Shown here: piece by piece, positions 9,158 through 17,800 of the stretch
How positions within the stretch are numbered: the stretch's first letter is position 1
How the letters are laid out: every line of letters starts with the position of its first letter
NCBI GenBank assembly: GCA_020723965.1
Contig: DYHW01000005.1
Span: 62,001-126,000 of the forward strand
Direction: 5' to 3'
From: Melioribacter sp.
Lineage (GTDB): Bacteria; Bacteroidota; Ignavibacteria; Ignavibacteriales; Melioribacteraceae
Length of the DNA: 64,000 nucleotides
Notes under the pieces: generated by a model
What the model was told of the DNA's origin: nothing
Seen by the model: the letters and a program-made list of their open reading frames with translations, nothing else
Databases searched by the model: none
Program-made: the position numbers and the translations under genes

Positions 9158-9565
9158 TTAACAGACTAATACGTGTGGGTGGGATCGTTTTAATTTGCTA
9201 AAAGTGTCATCAATTATTTTAAGCAAAGATTTTGCGTCGATTGGCTTTGCAAGAAATTGCTGTGCGCCTGCCTCAAGCGCATTTCGTCTTTCACGAGTTG
9301 TATTGAATGCCGTAAGAACAAAAATTGGAACGTTCTTGTACTTCTCGCTGCTCCTTAATTCTCGTGTTAGTTGAATGCCGTCTTTTGAGTCGCGTAACGA
9401 AACATCCATCAAGATCAAATCGAAATCGGCTTGCTGTATTACGTTGTAAAAGGAACTAACATTGACTGCGGTAAATACATCAAATTTTTTAGAGAGAAAA
9501 AAACGAAGAAAATCTTGAGTTAGTTCCTCATCGTCAACTACTAATACTCTGGGCCGTCTTTCCAT
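9158..9565 (-). CDS. Single-domain response regulator (REC)
   Basis: A 135-residue stand-alone receiver domain. The acidic pair D11-D12, phospho-acceptor D54 (LILMDVS), switch T85 (FVLTAF) and K107 (LAKP) are all in place, so it should accept phosphate and signal by protein contact. No output domain follows. It is the last gene of the minus-strand flagellar block, 42 bp after the FlgM-like gene. A CheY-like role at FliM is possible, but the sequence shows no motor-specific signature. Confidence 0.88.
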   Translation of the reverse strand: MERRPRVLVVDDEELTQDFLRFFLSKKFDVFTAVNVSSFYNVIQQADFDLILMDVSLRDSKDGIQLTRELRSSEKYKNVPIFVLTAFNTTRERRNALEAGAQQFLAKPIDAKSLLKIIDDTFSKLKRSHPHVLVC

Positions 9566-9607
9566 AATTTATTTTCACTTTTCAGATAAAGGAAGGGCGA
9601 AAATTAT

Positions 9608-9859
9608 TTATTTCTGAATTTCGTTCAAAATCTTTTCTACAACTTTTTTCAGAACATCATCGGCTTCGTAAAAGCCGGAAGCGATTCTTTGATGGAGCTC
9701 TTCAATCCGTTCTGCAGATAATTCTCCCTTTGCCAAATTTCTGGCTTCTGGAGAAATAACTATCTTATCTTTTGGGTCTTGAGCTTGAACCGAAGACGTT
9801 TTCTTCCCCTTTGGCTGATTAACGAATGGTGAGTTATTCGAAATACCCTTGATTTCCAC
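9608..9859 (-). CDS. flgM: FlgM-like anti-sigma-28 factor
   Basis: An 83-residue protein. The N-terminal half is polar and probably disordered, up to IVISPEA near 33-39. A helical C-terminus follows (ERIEELHQRIASGFYEADDV) of the form seen in FlgM, which holds FliA inactive until exported through the finished hook. The GTG start has AAAGGT upstream and no ATG alternative fits. It follows the fliS-fliD-FliT-like genes, a usual place for flgM-type regulators. The match is by motif and context; the family is short and diverged. Confidence 0.62.
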   Translation of the reverse strand: MEIKGISNNSPFVNQPKGKKTSSVQAQDPKDKIVISPEARNLAKGELSAERIEELHQRIASGFYEADDVLKKVVEKILNEIQK

Positions 9860-9863
9860 GGTT

Positions 9864-10196
9864 CTACCTTTTATAAGTTGATAATTTCTTTTGGCTAATT
9901 GAAATAGAAAGCTCTTTTTCTAACTTCTTTTCCTCTTCAGAAAATACTCCAATTATATTATCGAACTTTTCCTCGATTTGTTTAGCATATCCAAATAAAT
10001 CTTTTTCATAAGGGGCTAGTTCTTGTGCTGAATATTGAGCAGCCAAAACCGACCGAAACTTATGAACTTCTTTAATAGTGTTCAAGGCATCTGGAAAAAT
10101 CGTGTCGAATGTTTCAAAAGTTAAGTTATCTAACCCTCTTGAAACACTAAGCAGCGCAGTTTTTAACAGATCGATTTGACTTTGTAAATAGTTCAT
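9864..10196 (-). CDS. Small helical protein after fliD, FliT-like chaperone candidate
   Basis: A 110-residue, mostly helical, charged protein without signal or membrane segment. It starts 4 bp inside the 3' end of fliD (translational coupling) and is followed 4 bp later by the FlgM-like gene. This is the fliT position in many flagellar operons (fliD-fliS-fliT), so an export chaperone for the filament cap is the best guess. I see no decisive FliT motif; the call rests on size, helicity and order. Confidence 0.5.
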   Translation of the reverse strand: MNYLQSQIDLLKTALLSVSRGLDNLTFETFDTIFPDALNTIKEVHKFRSVLAAQYSAQELAPYEKDLFGYAKQIEEKFDNIIGVFSEEEKKLEKELSISISQKKLSTYKR

Positions 10197-11968
10197 TGAT
10201 TAAAATAGCCCGATGACCCGGTTGAAAAATATGATTGATTAGAAAGTAATGTTGCCAATTGTGTTTGCAGTTTAATATAGCGGTTCCTTAGCAGTTCAGC
10301 ATTTTTTTCTATCCTGGTTTGCTCAGACGCAACGCTGTCATTCAAACTTGTTATACTTTTACCAAATGCCGCTCTCGATTTTGCAAGATACCCGTTGCTG
10401 CCAAGATAAGGATCTATTCTATCGTAAAGAACATTTGCTATTCCGTTAGTTGAATTGAACAATGCTTCAGCCTGACCGATATTTTCACTTATTGCAGAAT
10501 CGAGACGCGCAGAATCTGTTAAGTTCAGACCGGAAGTCGAATTGAAAGTAATGCCGAGTTTAGAAAGATTATTAATTTGGTTTTCAGGAATTCCTGCAAC
10601 TCTGGTATAAGCAGACGAACTAAGAACACTTAAAAGCGATGAACTGCTTGCATCGCCAATAAAAAGCCCCCGGTTTTTATCTACTGTTTTACTTCTTTCT
10701 TTTATAAAAGTATAAACATCGTTGAACTTTGTGATGAAATCTTTAATTTTTTCTTTAATCTTTGCGGTATCTGAAGAGATAGTTAAATTAACTGAAGTAT
10801 CTGTAGGCTGCATAGACGATTTTAACGTAACTGTAGCGCCTGTAACAAGATCAGATATAACATTAGAATTTCTTTCAAGATTTATTCCGTTGAACTCAAA
10901 TTTTGAATTTAGCAGAGATGTTGAATACACATAGCCTGCCGTATCAGTTCCGGTTTGTTGAACAAACGATTGTCTTGCGCCGCCTAGATTCAAACCAACG
11001 GCATTTAAGGCACTACTACCGGCAGAATCCGATAAAGATAAGATTCTATTATCATAACCAGAATTTTTTGCTGTTAATGAAAGCTGAGTTGTAGAAGCTT
11101 CAGGAGAAAATGTAGAAGCAGTAACAATTCCAGAAGCCGCTTTCTCTTTTTCAGCCAACAAACTCAATTCGCTTAACAAAGTTCCCGTATCGCCGCTAAT
11201 GGTAATATATTTAGATAAATCGTTAACGGTGATCTTAATTTGATAGTTGGAACCATCAACTACTTTTTCTGCAGTCATTCCGCTTAGTTGATTTATTTGA
11301 GCAATGATATTTTCAATAACATCGTTGTATGTTCCGGCAGAATAGTTGATGGTTGTTTCTGTTCCGTTCAGGTTCAGTATAAATGAACCGGAGCTTGTTG
11401 TGCTGCCGGAAACAAAATTAGAAGCAACTACTGCTTTATCGCTGTTAATTGCGCTCTGAATTTTTTCCATCACTTTCTTATTAGAGATTGCGCCGTCAGT
11501 AAAGTCCGAAGTTTCAAATGTAACCGTGGCTTTGCTTGTGAACTGCCCCCCCTCGCCATCGCCTGTGGCAATAACAAATTGATGAGAACCCGGTGAAGTA
11601 ATTGCGGTGGAATTTGATGAAGAAGATAGGTCTTGCGATAAAACGATGTCGCTTTTAGCAAGCTGATTTACCCGAATCGAATGAGAATTATTAACCGCCG
11701 TGTTAGAAGCAGAAACAGAAACAAAATTTGTGTTTGATGAAGATGACGCTTTAGCTGCAAACGAAGATGAAATCCCGCTCTCTTTCAATTCTGAGATTAT
11801 ACTTTTTAACGCGCTAAGTTTACTGCTAAGAGTTGAATATGCAGTATCGAGATTTTGATAGCGTGTTTTGCGCGTATTGAGGGGATTGATCCTCTTATCG
11901 GATTCACTTATTCGGAATTTGTTAACCAGATTGTTTATGCCTGATGTTGTTAAAACATCGAATGCCAT
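10193..11968 (-). CDS. fliD: Flagellar filament cap protein FliD
   Basis: A 591-residue filament-capping protein (HAP2) that folds flagellin subunits at the growing tip. The N-terminal coiled region has TSGINNLVNKFRISESDK. The central part is rich in Ser/Thr/Asn and beta-prone, with KITVND and FEFNGINL. The C-terminal helical region (about 450-591) contains INNLSKLGITF, LDSAISENIGQAEALF and a final coiled coil typical of FliD. It lies 3 bp after fliS and overlaps the FliT-like gene, so the three are co-translated. It has no signal peptide, as expected for a type III export substrate. Confidence 0.93.
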   Translation of the reverse strand: MAFDVLTTSGINNLVNKFRISESDKRINPLNTRKTRYQNLDTAYSTLSSKLSALKSIISELKESGISSSFAAKASSSSNTNFVSVSASNTAVNNSHSIRVNQLAKSDIVLSQDLSSSSNSTAITSPGSHQFVIATGDGEGGQFTSKATVTFETSDFTDGAISNKKVMEKIQSAINSDKAVVASNFVSGSTTSSGSFILNLNGTETTINYSAGTYNDVIENIIAQINQLSGMTAEKVVDGSNYQIKITVNDLSKYITISGDTGTLLSELSLLAEKEKAASGIVTASTFSPEASTTQLSLTAKNSGYDNRILSLSDSAGSSALNAVGLNLGGARQSFVQQTGTDTAGYVYSTSLLNSKFEFNGINLERNSNVISDLVTGATVTLKSSMQPTDTSVNLTISSDTAKIKEKIKDFITKFNDVYTFIKERSKTVDKNRGLFIGDASSSSLLSVLSSSAYTRVAGIPENQINNLSKLGITFNSTSGLNLTDSARLDSAISENIGQAEALFNSTNGIANVLYDRIDPYLGSNGYLAKSRAAFGKSITSLNDSVASEQTRIEKNAELLRNRYIKLQTQLATLLSNQSYFSTGSSGYFNQ

Positions 11969-11971
11969 AAT

Positions 11972-12307
11972 TTACTGCCTGTTTTGTATAGCCAATTGCC
12001 AGCTTTGTTTTAGCTCGGTTAATATTTTATAAACTACATCGTAATTCTTTTTTCTCATCTGATCCTGACAAAACTGATACAGTCTGAACAACCCAAATGA
12101 GACCCCTTTAGCAGCATCGTTATCAAAATCGAGTGAATTGATCAGCACTTGCAAAGCTTCATTGGTTTTAATCATATCATGTCTTTGACAATTAGAGATA
12201 GCAAAATCATAAACTTTCATTATCAGCTGATCCGGGCGAGCGTTCGAAATATCATTAACTAAGTATTGGTTTATTTTTTTGTTTGCAAGCGAAGTTGATG
12301 TATACAT
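11972..12307 (-). CDS. fliS: Flagellin export chaperone FliS
   Basis: A 111-residue helical chaperone. FliS binds the C-terminal D0 segment of newly made flagellin and delivers it to FlhA. Family-like pieces are the early N-terminal Y and NDISNARPDQLIMKVYDFAI (about 18-37), the GVSFGLFRLYQF region and the helical C-terminus. It sits directly downstream of flagellin, separated by a strong stem-loop terminator at 12338-12368. Its expression must therefore depend on read-through or a weak promoter in the 75 bp gap. Confidence 0.9.
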   Translation of the reverse strand: MYTSTSLANKKINQYLVNDISNARPDQLIMKVYDFAISNCQRHDMIKTNEALQVLINSLDFDNDAAKGVSFGLFRLYQFCQDQMRKKNYDVVYKILTELKQSWQLAIQNRQ

Positions 12308-12337
12308 TTTTCAGTAACCTATTTAATGATCAGTTAG

Positions 12338-12368
12338 AAAAACCCTCTCCAACTTTTTGGAGAGGGTT
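12338..12368 (-). terminator. Intrinsic terminator after flagellin gene
   Basis: A perfect 11 bp stem, AACCCTCTCCA (12341-12351) with TGGAGAGGGTT (12358-12368), has a 6 nt loop. On the minus strand it runs into five T (complement of 12338-12342). It lies 15 bp after the flagellin stop codon and 31 bp before the fliS start, so it should make flagellin mRNA mostly monocistronic and cap the dose of fliS-fliD-flgM. Confidence 0.9.
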
Positions 12369-12382
12369 CATGTAGTTCTCAA

Positions 12383-13171
12383 TTAACGGAAAAGAGACAA
12401 GATTTGTTGCGGAGCTGAATTCATTTGAGCTAACATTGCAGTTGCAATTTGACCGGAAATTTGGCCTTTTGTTGCATTCAACTGCTCTGCAGCCATATCA
12501 GCATCGAACAATCTTGAAATTGCAGCTGTGTTATTTGCAATAGAACTTGTTATGAATTCTTCCCTTGAATCCAGTGTTTGAAGATTATTGCCAAGATATG
12601 TAATTGCAGTTCTTACATTGCTTTGGAATGTAGTAATGCTTGTTGTCATTGAAGTTGCATCTCCATTTCTCAAAGCTGTAAGAGCAGTGCTGTTGTCGCC
12701 TAATTTAGCGCCAACATTGATCACAACTGCTGTTGCACCAGCTCCAAATGAACTGCTTACGCTTTCTAACAAGTCCTTGGCGTTAATTTTGGTGTTCGTA
12801 AGAATAGAGTTGATTTCGTCTGCCAAAGTTTTAACGTCGTTTTGTAAACTTGTAGCGTCTTTCAATGGGTCTTTGTAGTCTTCTTGTTTTGCAATAATTT
12901 GATTGAGTTTGTCATAGACCTGTTGAAGAGCTGATTCAGCAGTGTTCAAGAAGTTCTTTGCAGAACTGATGTTAGTAAGCTGAGATTTCATCGTTAAGTT
13001 GGAAGCTTCTAATTGTTTACCTACGTTCCAACCCGATGTGTCATCTGCTACACTGTTGATCTTTTTGGCTGTAGCAAGACGCAGCTGAGCTTTTTCCGTT
13101 TGCGCATTAACTTTTGCTAATGCATTGTACGCTTGAAGAGCGCCAAGATTTGTGTTAACTGAGAATGCCAT
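12383..13171 (-). CDS. fliC: Flagellin (short, D0-D1 type)
   Basis: The filament subunit, 262 residues. The conserved N-terminal region starts MAFSVNTNLGALQAYNAL and runs to about 135. The C-terminal region (about 190-262) has NLQTLDSREEFI and ends APQQILSLFR. Only about 50 residues lie between them, so the surface D2/D3 domains are absent. It has no signal peptide and is exported by the flagellar type III apparatus. The start is fixed by GGAGG 6 nt upstream. Expression appears tightly set: a FliA-type promoter (13254-13280), a structured leader with putative CsrA sites, and a strong terminator after the gene. The glycosyltransferase genes immediately upstream may modify it. Confidence 0.95.
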   Translation of the reverse strand: MAFSVNTNLGALQAYNALAKVNAQTEKAQLRLATAKKINSVADDTSGWNVGKQLEASNLTMKSQLTNISSAKNFLNTAESALQQVYDKLNQIIAKQEDYKDPLKDATSLQNDVKTLADEINSILTNTKINAKDLLESVSSSFGAGATAVVINVGAKLGDNSTALTALRNGDATSMTTSITTFQSNVRTAITYLGNNLQTLDSREEFITSSIANNTAAISRLFDADMAAEQLNATKGQISGQIATAMLAQMNSAPQQILSLFR

Positions 13172-13247
13172 GATGTACCTCCGTGTGTTTTGATATTATG
13201 TTTACCAAGCATCCGTGCTTGATTGTTATTTTGAGATTTAATTCTCA
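13172..13247 (-). promoter_or_regulatory. Flagellin 5' leader: 5'-end hairpin and paired CsrA-type GGA sites
   Basis: In the predicted transcript (+1 near 13247), TGAGA/TCTCA (13232-13236 and 13243-13247) forms a hairpin at the very 5' end. A second hairpin, CAAGCA/TGCTTG (13206-13211 and 13216-13221), exposes CGGA as its loop. About 30 nt later the Shine-Dalgarno ACGGAGG (13178-13184) contains a second GGA. Two GGA sites, one in a hairpin loop and one on the ribosome site, is the known layout of CsrA-repressed leaders such as hag of Bacillus subtilis. Binding itself is inferred. Confidence 0.65.
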
Positions 13248-13253
13248 GTTATA

Positions 13254-13280
13254 TTATCGGATAGGGCTTTGAAAAGTTTA
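13254..13280 (-). promoter_or_regulatory. FliA (sigma-28) promoter of flagellin
   Basis: On the minus strand TAAA (13280-13277) is followed after exactly 15 nt by TCCGATAA (13261-13254). The enteric consensus is TAAA-N15-GCCGATAA, so only the first base of the -10 differs. It lies 82 bp before the flagellin start, and fliA is encoded in the same cluster. The same 12 defined bases recur at two other places in the window. Confidence 0.88.
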
Positions 13281-13301
13281 GAATTACTTTAGAGAGAATT
13301 G

Positions 13302-14828
13302 CTAAGCTTGCGCAGAAATCAAACCTAATTTTTCTTTCAATAATTTTATCCTCTCAAAAACTTCAGGTATTCCGCTAAAGTTTTTTTGAATTTGTTCGAT
13401 AGTCGCTGATAGTTTTTTAAGATCTCCTTTTTTTAAGTAGAAAGAGAGAAGATAAAACGAAGCCGCGGGGTCTGTATTTATCAGCTCTTTATCTTCTTCT
13501 AAAAGAAAAATGGCTTCATCAATCCTACCGATTTCATCATAAATTTTTGCAAGAGCTTTTATTACTTCCGGCTCGCCGTTCAACCGGGCATTCAGTTTTT
13601 CGATCAAATTTAGTTTAATTTCTTTATTGGAATAATCACTTAGCAGCGGAAGAAAATAGTTAAGATTGTTTTTATTGACTGCGCTCTCCAATAATTCTTG
13701 TTCCATTGTATTTAGAGCAGCCCCGTTAAATAATTTTTGAACTGAAGAGTATTTTTGCGCTGCATTACCGGGGTTTTGTTTTTTGAAGAGTTGCTGCATC
13801 TCATTTTGATAGAAATGTAAATTGACGCCATTTTTATTTTTTAGCACAAGAACCAAACCGAAATAGATAATTTCCTCCAAATCCAATACAACGGAAAGGG
13901 GAGCGTTATTTCTGCTCAATTGAATTTCTTTGTTTGATGCATAAGCGCTTCTGCATTTCTCTTCAGATTTTATCAGATCTCCTTTCCTAAAATAAATTTT
14001 TGAAGCCAGCAAATGAGCAAACGGTTGCAGATCATTTATTTTTATCGATTTCAATACAAATTTTTCGGCTTCAATCAATTTATGGTCTTCCAGCTCCAAC
14101 ATTGCCAGCGAAGCGTAGCACTCGGCTTTAAATGTTCTTTCAAGCTTAGAAGACTCTGCAGCAATTAGAAAATATTTCCGCGCTTCTTCTTTTTCTTTCA
14201 GCGTTTTATAAGTATTAGCTAATTGAAATGCGTAGTAGGGTGATTTTGTAGTTCTATATTCTTCCAACAGTAAAAACAAATTCCTTTTCGCTTTGCTCTC
14301 TATTTCTTCTTTAGAAACACTATATCCAACATGATTGATCAATATTTTAGATTTAATGAGGGGATAATTATTTTCAAGAAGAGAGGGTTCAATTTGTTCA
14401 TGAATTTTTCCGGTGAATTTTATTTCCGGACTATTTGCAAAAAGGCGCGCGTATAGTATTGAGCTTTCTCGGCTTCCTTCGTAATCAGAACTTTTTATTG
14501 CGCAGTAATATCCAACTCTTCTTTTGGTTCTAACTAGACTTTTTAATTCTAAGACTGAGCATGGGTCTAAGCGCTCGTCTGCATCGAGGTAGAGAATATA
14601 ATCGCATGTAGATTTGCTCAAAGCAAAATTTCGTGCGGCTGAAAAATCATCAATCCAATCGAAGTGAAATACTTTTGCGCCAAATTCTTTTGCTATATCA
14701 ATTGTGCGGTCAGTTGAACCTGTATCTACTAAAACGATTTCATCTACTACGTTTTTTACCGAATCAAGACATTCGCGCAAATATTTTTCTTCGTTCTTAA
14801 CAATCATTGACAGCGTTAACTGCGGCAT
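13302..14828 (-). CDS. GT2 glycosyltransferase with C-terminal TPR region
   Basis: A 508-residue protein. Residues 1-about 230 are a family 2 glycosyltransferase: LSMIVKNEE at the start, VDTGSTDRT near 35-43, and the metal-binding LYLDADE near 79-85. The remainder (about 200-500) is helical with TPR-like repeats (YAFQLANTYKTLKEKEEARKYF and others). This GT2+TPR layout resembles enzymes that glycosylate a bound protein, such as the Caulobacter flagellin glycosyltransferase FlmG, where the TPR part recruits flagellin. It starts 7 bp after the giant glycosyltransferase gene and is followed by the flagellin promoter, so flagellin is the likeliest acceptor. Donor sugar is unknown. Confidence 0.8.
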   Translation of the reverse strand: MPQLTLSMIVKNEEKYLRECLDSVKNVVDEIVLVDTGSTDRTIDIAKEFGAKVFHFDWIDDFSAARNFALSKSTCDYILYLDADERLDPCSVLELKSLVRTKRRVGYYCAIKSSDYEGSRESSILYARLFANSPEIKFTGKIHEQIEPSLLENNYPLIKSKILINHVGYSVSKEEIESKAKRNLFLLLEEYRTTKSPYYAFQLANTYKTLKEKEEARKYFLIAAESSKLERTFKAECYASLAMLELEDHKLIEAEKFVLKSIKINDLQPFAHLLASKIYFRKGDLIKSEEKCRSAYASNKEIQLSRNNAPLSVVLDLEEIIYFGLVLVLKNKNGVNLHFYQNEMQQLFKKQNPGNAAQKYSSVQKLFNGAALNTMEQELLESAVNKNNLNYFLPLLSDYSNKEIKLNLIEKLNARLNGEPEVIKALAKIYDEIGRIDEAIFLLEEDKELINTDPAASFYLLSFYLKKGDLKKLSATIEQIQKNFSGIPEVFERIKLLKEKLGLISAQA

Positions 14829-14835
14829 AGTAATC

Positions 14836-17800
14836 TCAGTTTAATGAATTATGATATTCTTCTAGACCAAGAAGAATATTTACTTTTGAAAGTGATTGGA
14901 GCGCGGTTTTGTTTTCGGGATCATTTTTAACGCTCCATTCGAACATTACTTTAGAATTTTCAATCATCTTCAGGGCTAAAAATACTTCTCCTAATCCGAC
15001 ACAGGCGGAGGAAGAGTTTGGAACTAAGCTCAACTCTTCTTCAAAATAATTTTTTGCTACTTCTATATTACCGGCTAATAGCGCTGTATTTCCGGCAAGA
15101 TTTAACAACCATGCATAATCTATTTCATATCCTTTACGTTCTGATGCTGTGTAGTATTGAATAGCTAAAATGAACGAATTAAGAGCTGCTGCAAATTCTT
15201 TATCTGCAATTTGCACCCGCGCTCTTTCGAAATGCTGCGCAAATTGGTCTTTGTTAATGTGAAAAATTATTTGCCGGGGTTTTATCTCTTTGTTCTGAAG
15301 CCACAGCTCATCCGGTGTTACTCCCCATTTGTCAATAAATTTCTGCTTATTAACTTCCAACTGCTCTATATATTTCTGACTTCCATCTGCCTTAAAACTT
15401 TTTGAACCAAAGTGATGAATAAAAACATCTTTCGCAATTACAGTTTTGAAGCCTGCAATCTGAGCTCGCAAACAATAATCATCATCTTCGTAATTCCCAG
15501 GTGTAAAGCGTTCATCCAGTCCCCCAACTTTCTCAACTACTTCACGCTTTATCAAGGTGCATAAAAATGCAACGCGCGGAAAATGTAAAACTTCTCCCTT
15601 GTTTTTCGCTGCAACAAGGGCTGCATAATTATGCATTTCATCTAATGAATCGTACTTAGCATTCTCATCCTTTTGCAAGCCACTTACTTCGTTGCTTAAT
15701 GGACCTACTAAGCCAATTTGAGGGTCACTTTCTGCTATTTCAATCATGCGTTCTAGCCAGCCTTCTGTCAATACAATATCATTATTAGCAATTAGAATAT
15801 ATTTGCCTTCAGCAGCCAAAATCCCTTGATTAACCGCAGCAGGAAAACCGAGATTAGAATTATTCAGGATAACCTTAATATTTTTATTATGAGAAATTTC
15901 TGCTAAATACTCTTTAGTACCATCGCTGCTGGCATTATCAACGATAATTAATTCATTATTCCTCAAAAAATGTTTGTTTAATGAATTATAAAATAGTTTT
16001 GTATAGTATAGTTCATTATATGTTAATACAATCAATGATGTTTTGGGCAATAATGAATGAACGCTAAATTTCCCAGTAGTATTGGAAATCGAAGGACTAT
16101 CTGACAATATTTTTTTGTAGATATTTCTATAATCTTCAATATTATCCTCTAAAGTTTTTACCTCTAAATTCATAAGAGAAGTCTGAACATTTTTTATAAG
16201 TTGTGGATTCTTTTTCAAAAACAAAAGCTTTTCAGCAAGATGAGATGCATCTCCTAATTTAAAGAGAAACCCTGTTTTTCCATCTTCAATCCTTTCTTTT
16301 AAAGCGCCTTCGTCAGATGCTAAAACGGCTATACCCATTGACTGTGCTTCACTTAAAGTAAGACTAAAAGTCTCTTCAAAAATAGTTGGAAGAAGCACCA
16401 AATCAATCTTCTGCGATAATTTCGGAAGTTGGCTGGTTTTATATCCATTTCTGACTTTTACTTTTAATTCTGAACAGATGCTTTTAATTTCCGGAGAGGT
16501 ATTTCCAAATATTTCAAATTCGAAATCTTGATTGTGGAGTAGTTTTACAGCTTTAAGAAAAACATTTATTCCTTTACGGTCAGTTGCATTACCAAGAAAA
16601 CCAACGTGCAATTTTTTAAAAATCTGGGGACGAGTACATTTTTCAAGTTTTGCAATTCCATGAGGAATAACAGTAATTTTTTCGTTCAAGCTGCTACCAA
16701 ATGCAGATAAGATTTTATTTTTAACAAAATTTGAGGGGGCAATCAGCAAATCAGTTGACTCTAGTACTTGACTTATTAAATGATTTCTTTCTAATAGGTA
16801 TTCATCAAGTGCAACTGCTTTTTCCGGATATCTATTATATCTTCTTGTTCCTAAGCAGTATAGGCAACTTTTATCCTTTGGATCAGAATACTTTTTTCTA
16901 CAAAGTTGGTTTGTAAATGGATATAATAAATTATATTCAGGACATAGCAAATAAAAATCATGAACAGATAGAATAACTTTTTTTCCCATCTTTTTAGCGA
17001 TGATTGGAAGGAGTAATGTTGACCATCCGGATAGATGCTGAAAGTGAACAATTTTATAATTTCCGCCATTTATAAATCTTGCAAAGTTTTCCTCTATTAC
17101 ACTGCTGTATAAATCAGCGGGCAAACCACCAAAATGTTCAACAGCAAGATTGTTTTCTTGTGCAACTTTTACTACTCGCAAATGATTTGAAATCTCTTTT
17201 GAAATTGCATCGACATAAAGATTGCCTAGCTTTGATGGATAGATTACGGTAGAAATATATTGGTCAGCTAGCCCATCAATAATAGTTCGTGTATGAAGCT
17301 CTGTACCACCGGGCGCATCAAAGTTATGTATAACATGTAAAATATTTGTTTTATCTGAGTCATGAAGAATGTGATAAACTCTTTCTTGAATTTCTCTTAA
17401 CGGGTTTAATCGGCAAAAAGCGAAAACCTCTTTATTATAATTTGGCCATCTATTGTCTAAAATTATCTGATTATTCTTTTTCCGCTCATCTATATTCTCT
17501 ACAAAAGAGAATGAAGCTTCTCCATAATGATAAACATAGGCTTCATCGCAACAAAGTATTTTATATTCCTTTGCTTTAGCACGTTCGCAAAAATCATTTT
17601 CTTCTCCATACCCTAAACCAAATATTGGGTCAAAATACCCAACTTCATCCAAAACTATTCTTTTAATCATCATACAAAAACCAACAGCCGTTGGTAATTC
17701 GGGATAAGAAAGCTTAGAAGCTTTAGCAACTAAATCTGCAAAATCATCTATGCTCATTCCTTTTGGTAATTTGTTGGAAGCATTCATTACTGGGACAGAA

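Noticed and set aside
11895..11921. CAAA-N15-TCCGATAA on the minus strand inside the 5' part of fliD
   Set aside because: The -10 matches the flagellin promoter but the -35 has one mismatch, and it would produce a transcript lacking the start of fliD. Kept only as a possible site for the FliT-like/FlgM-like genes; not listed as a feature.
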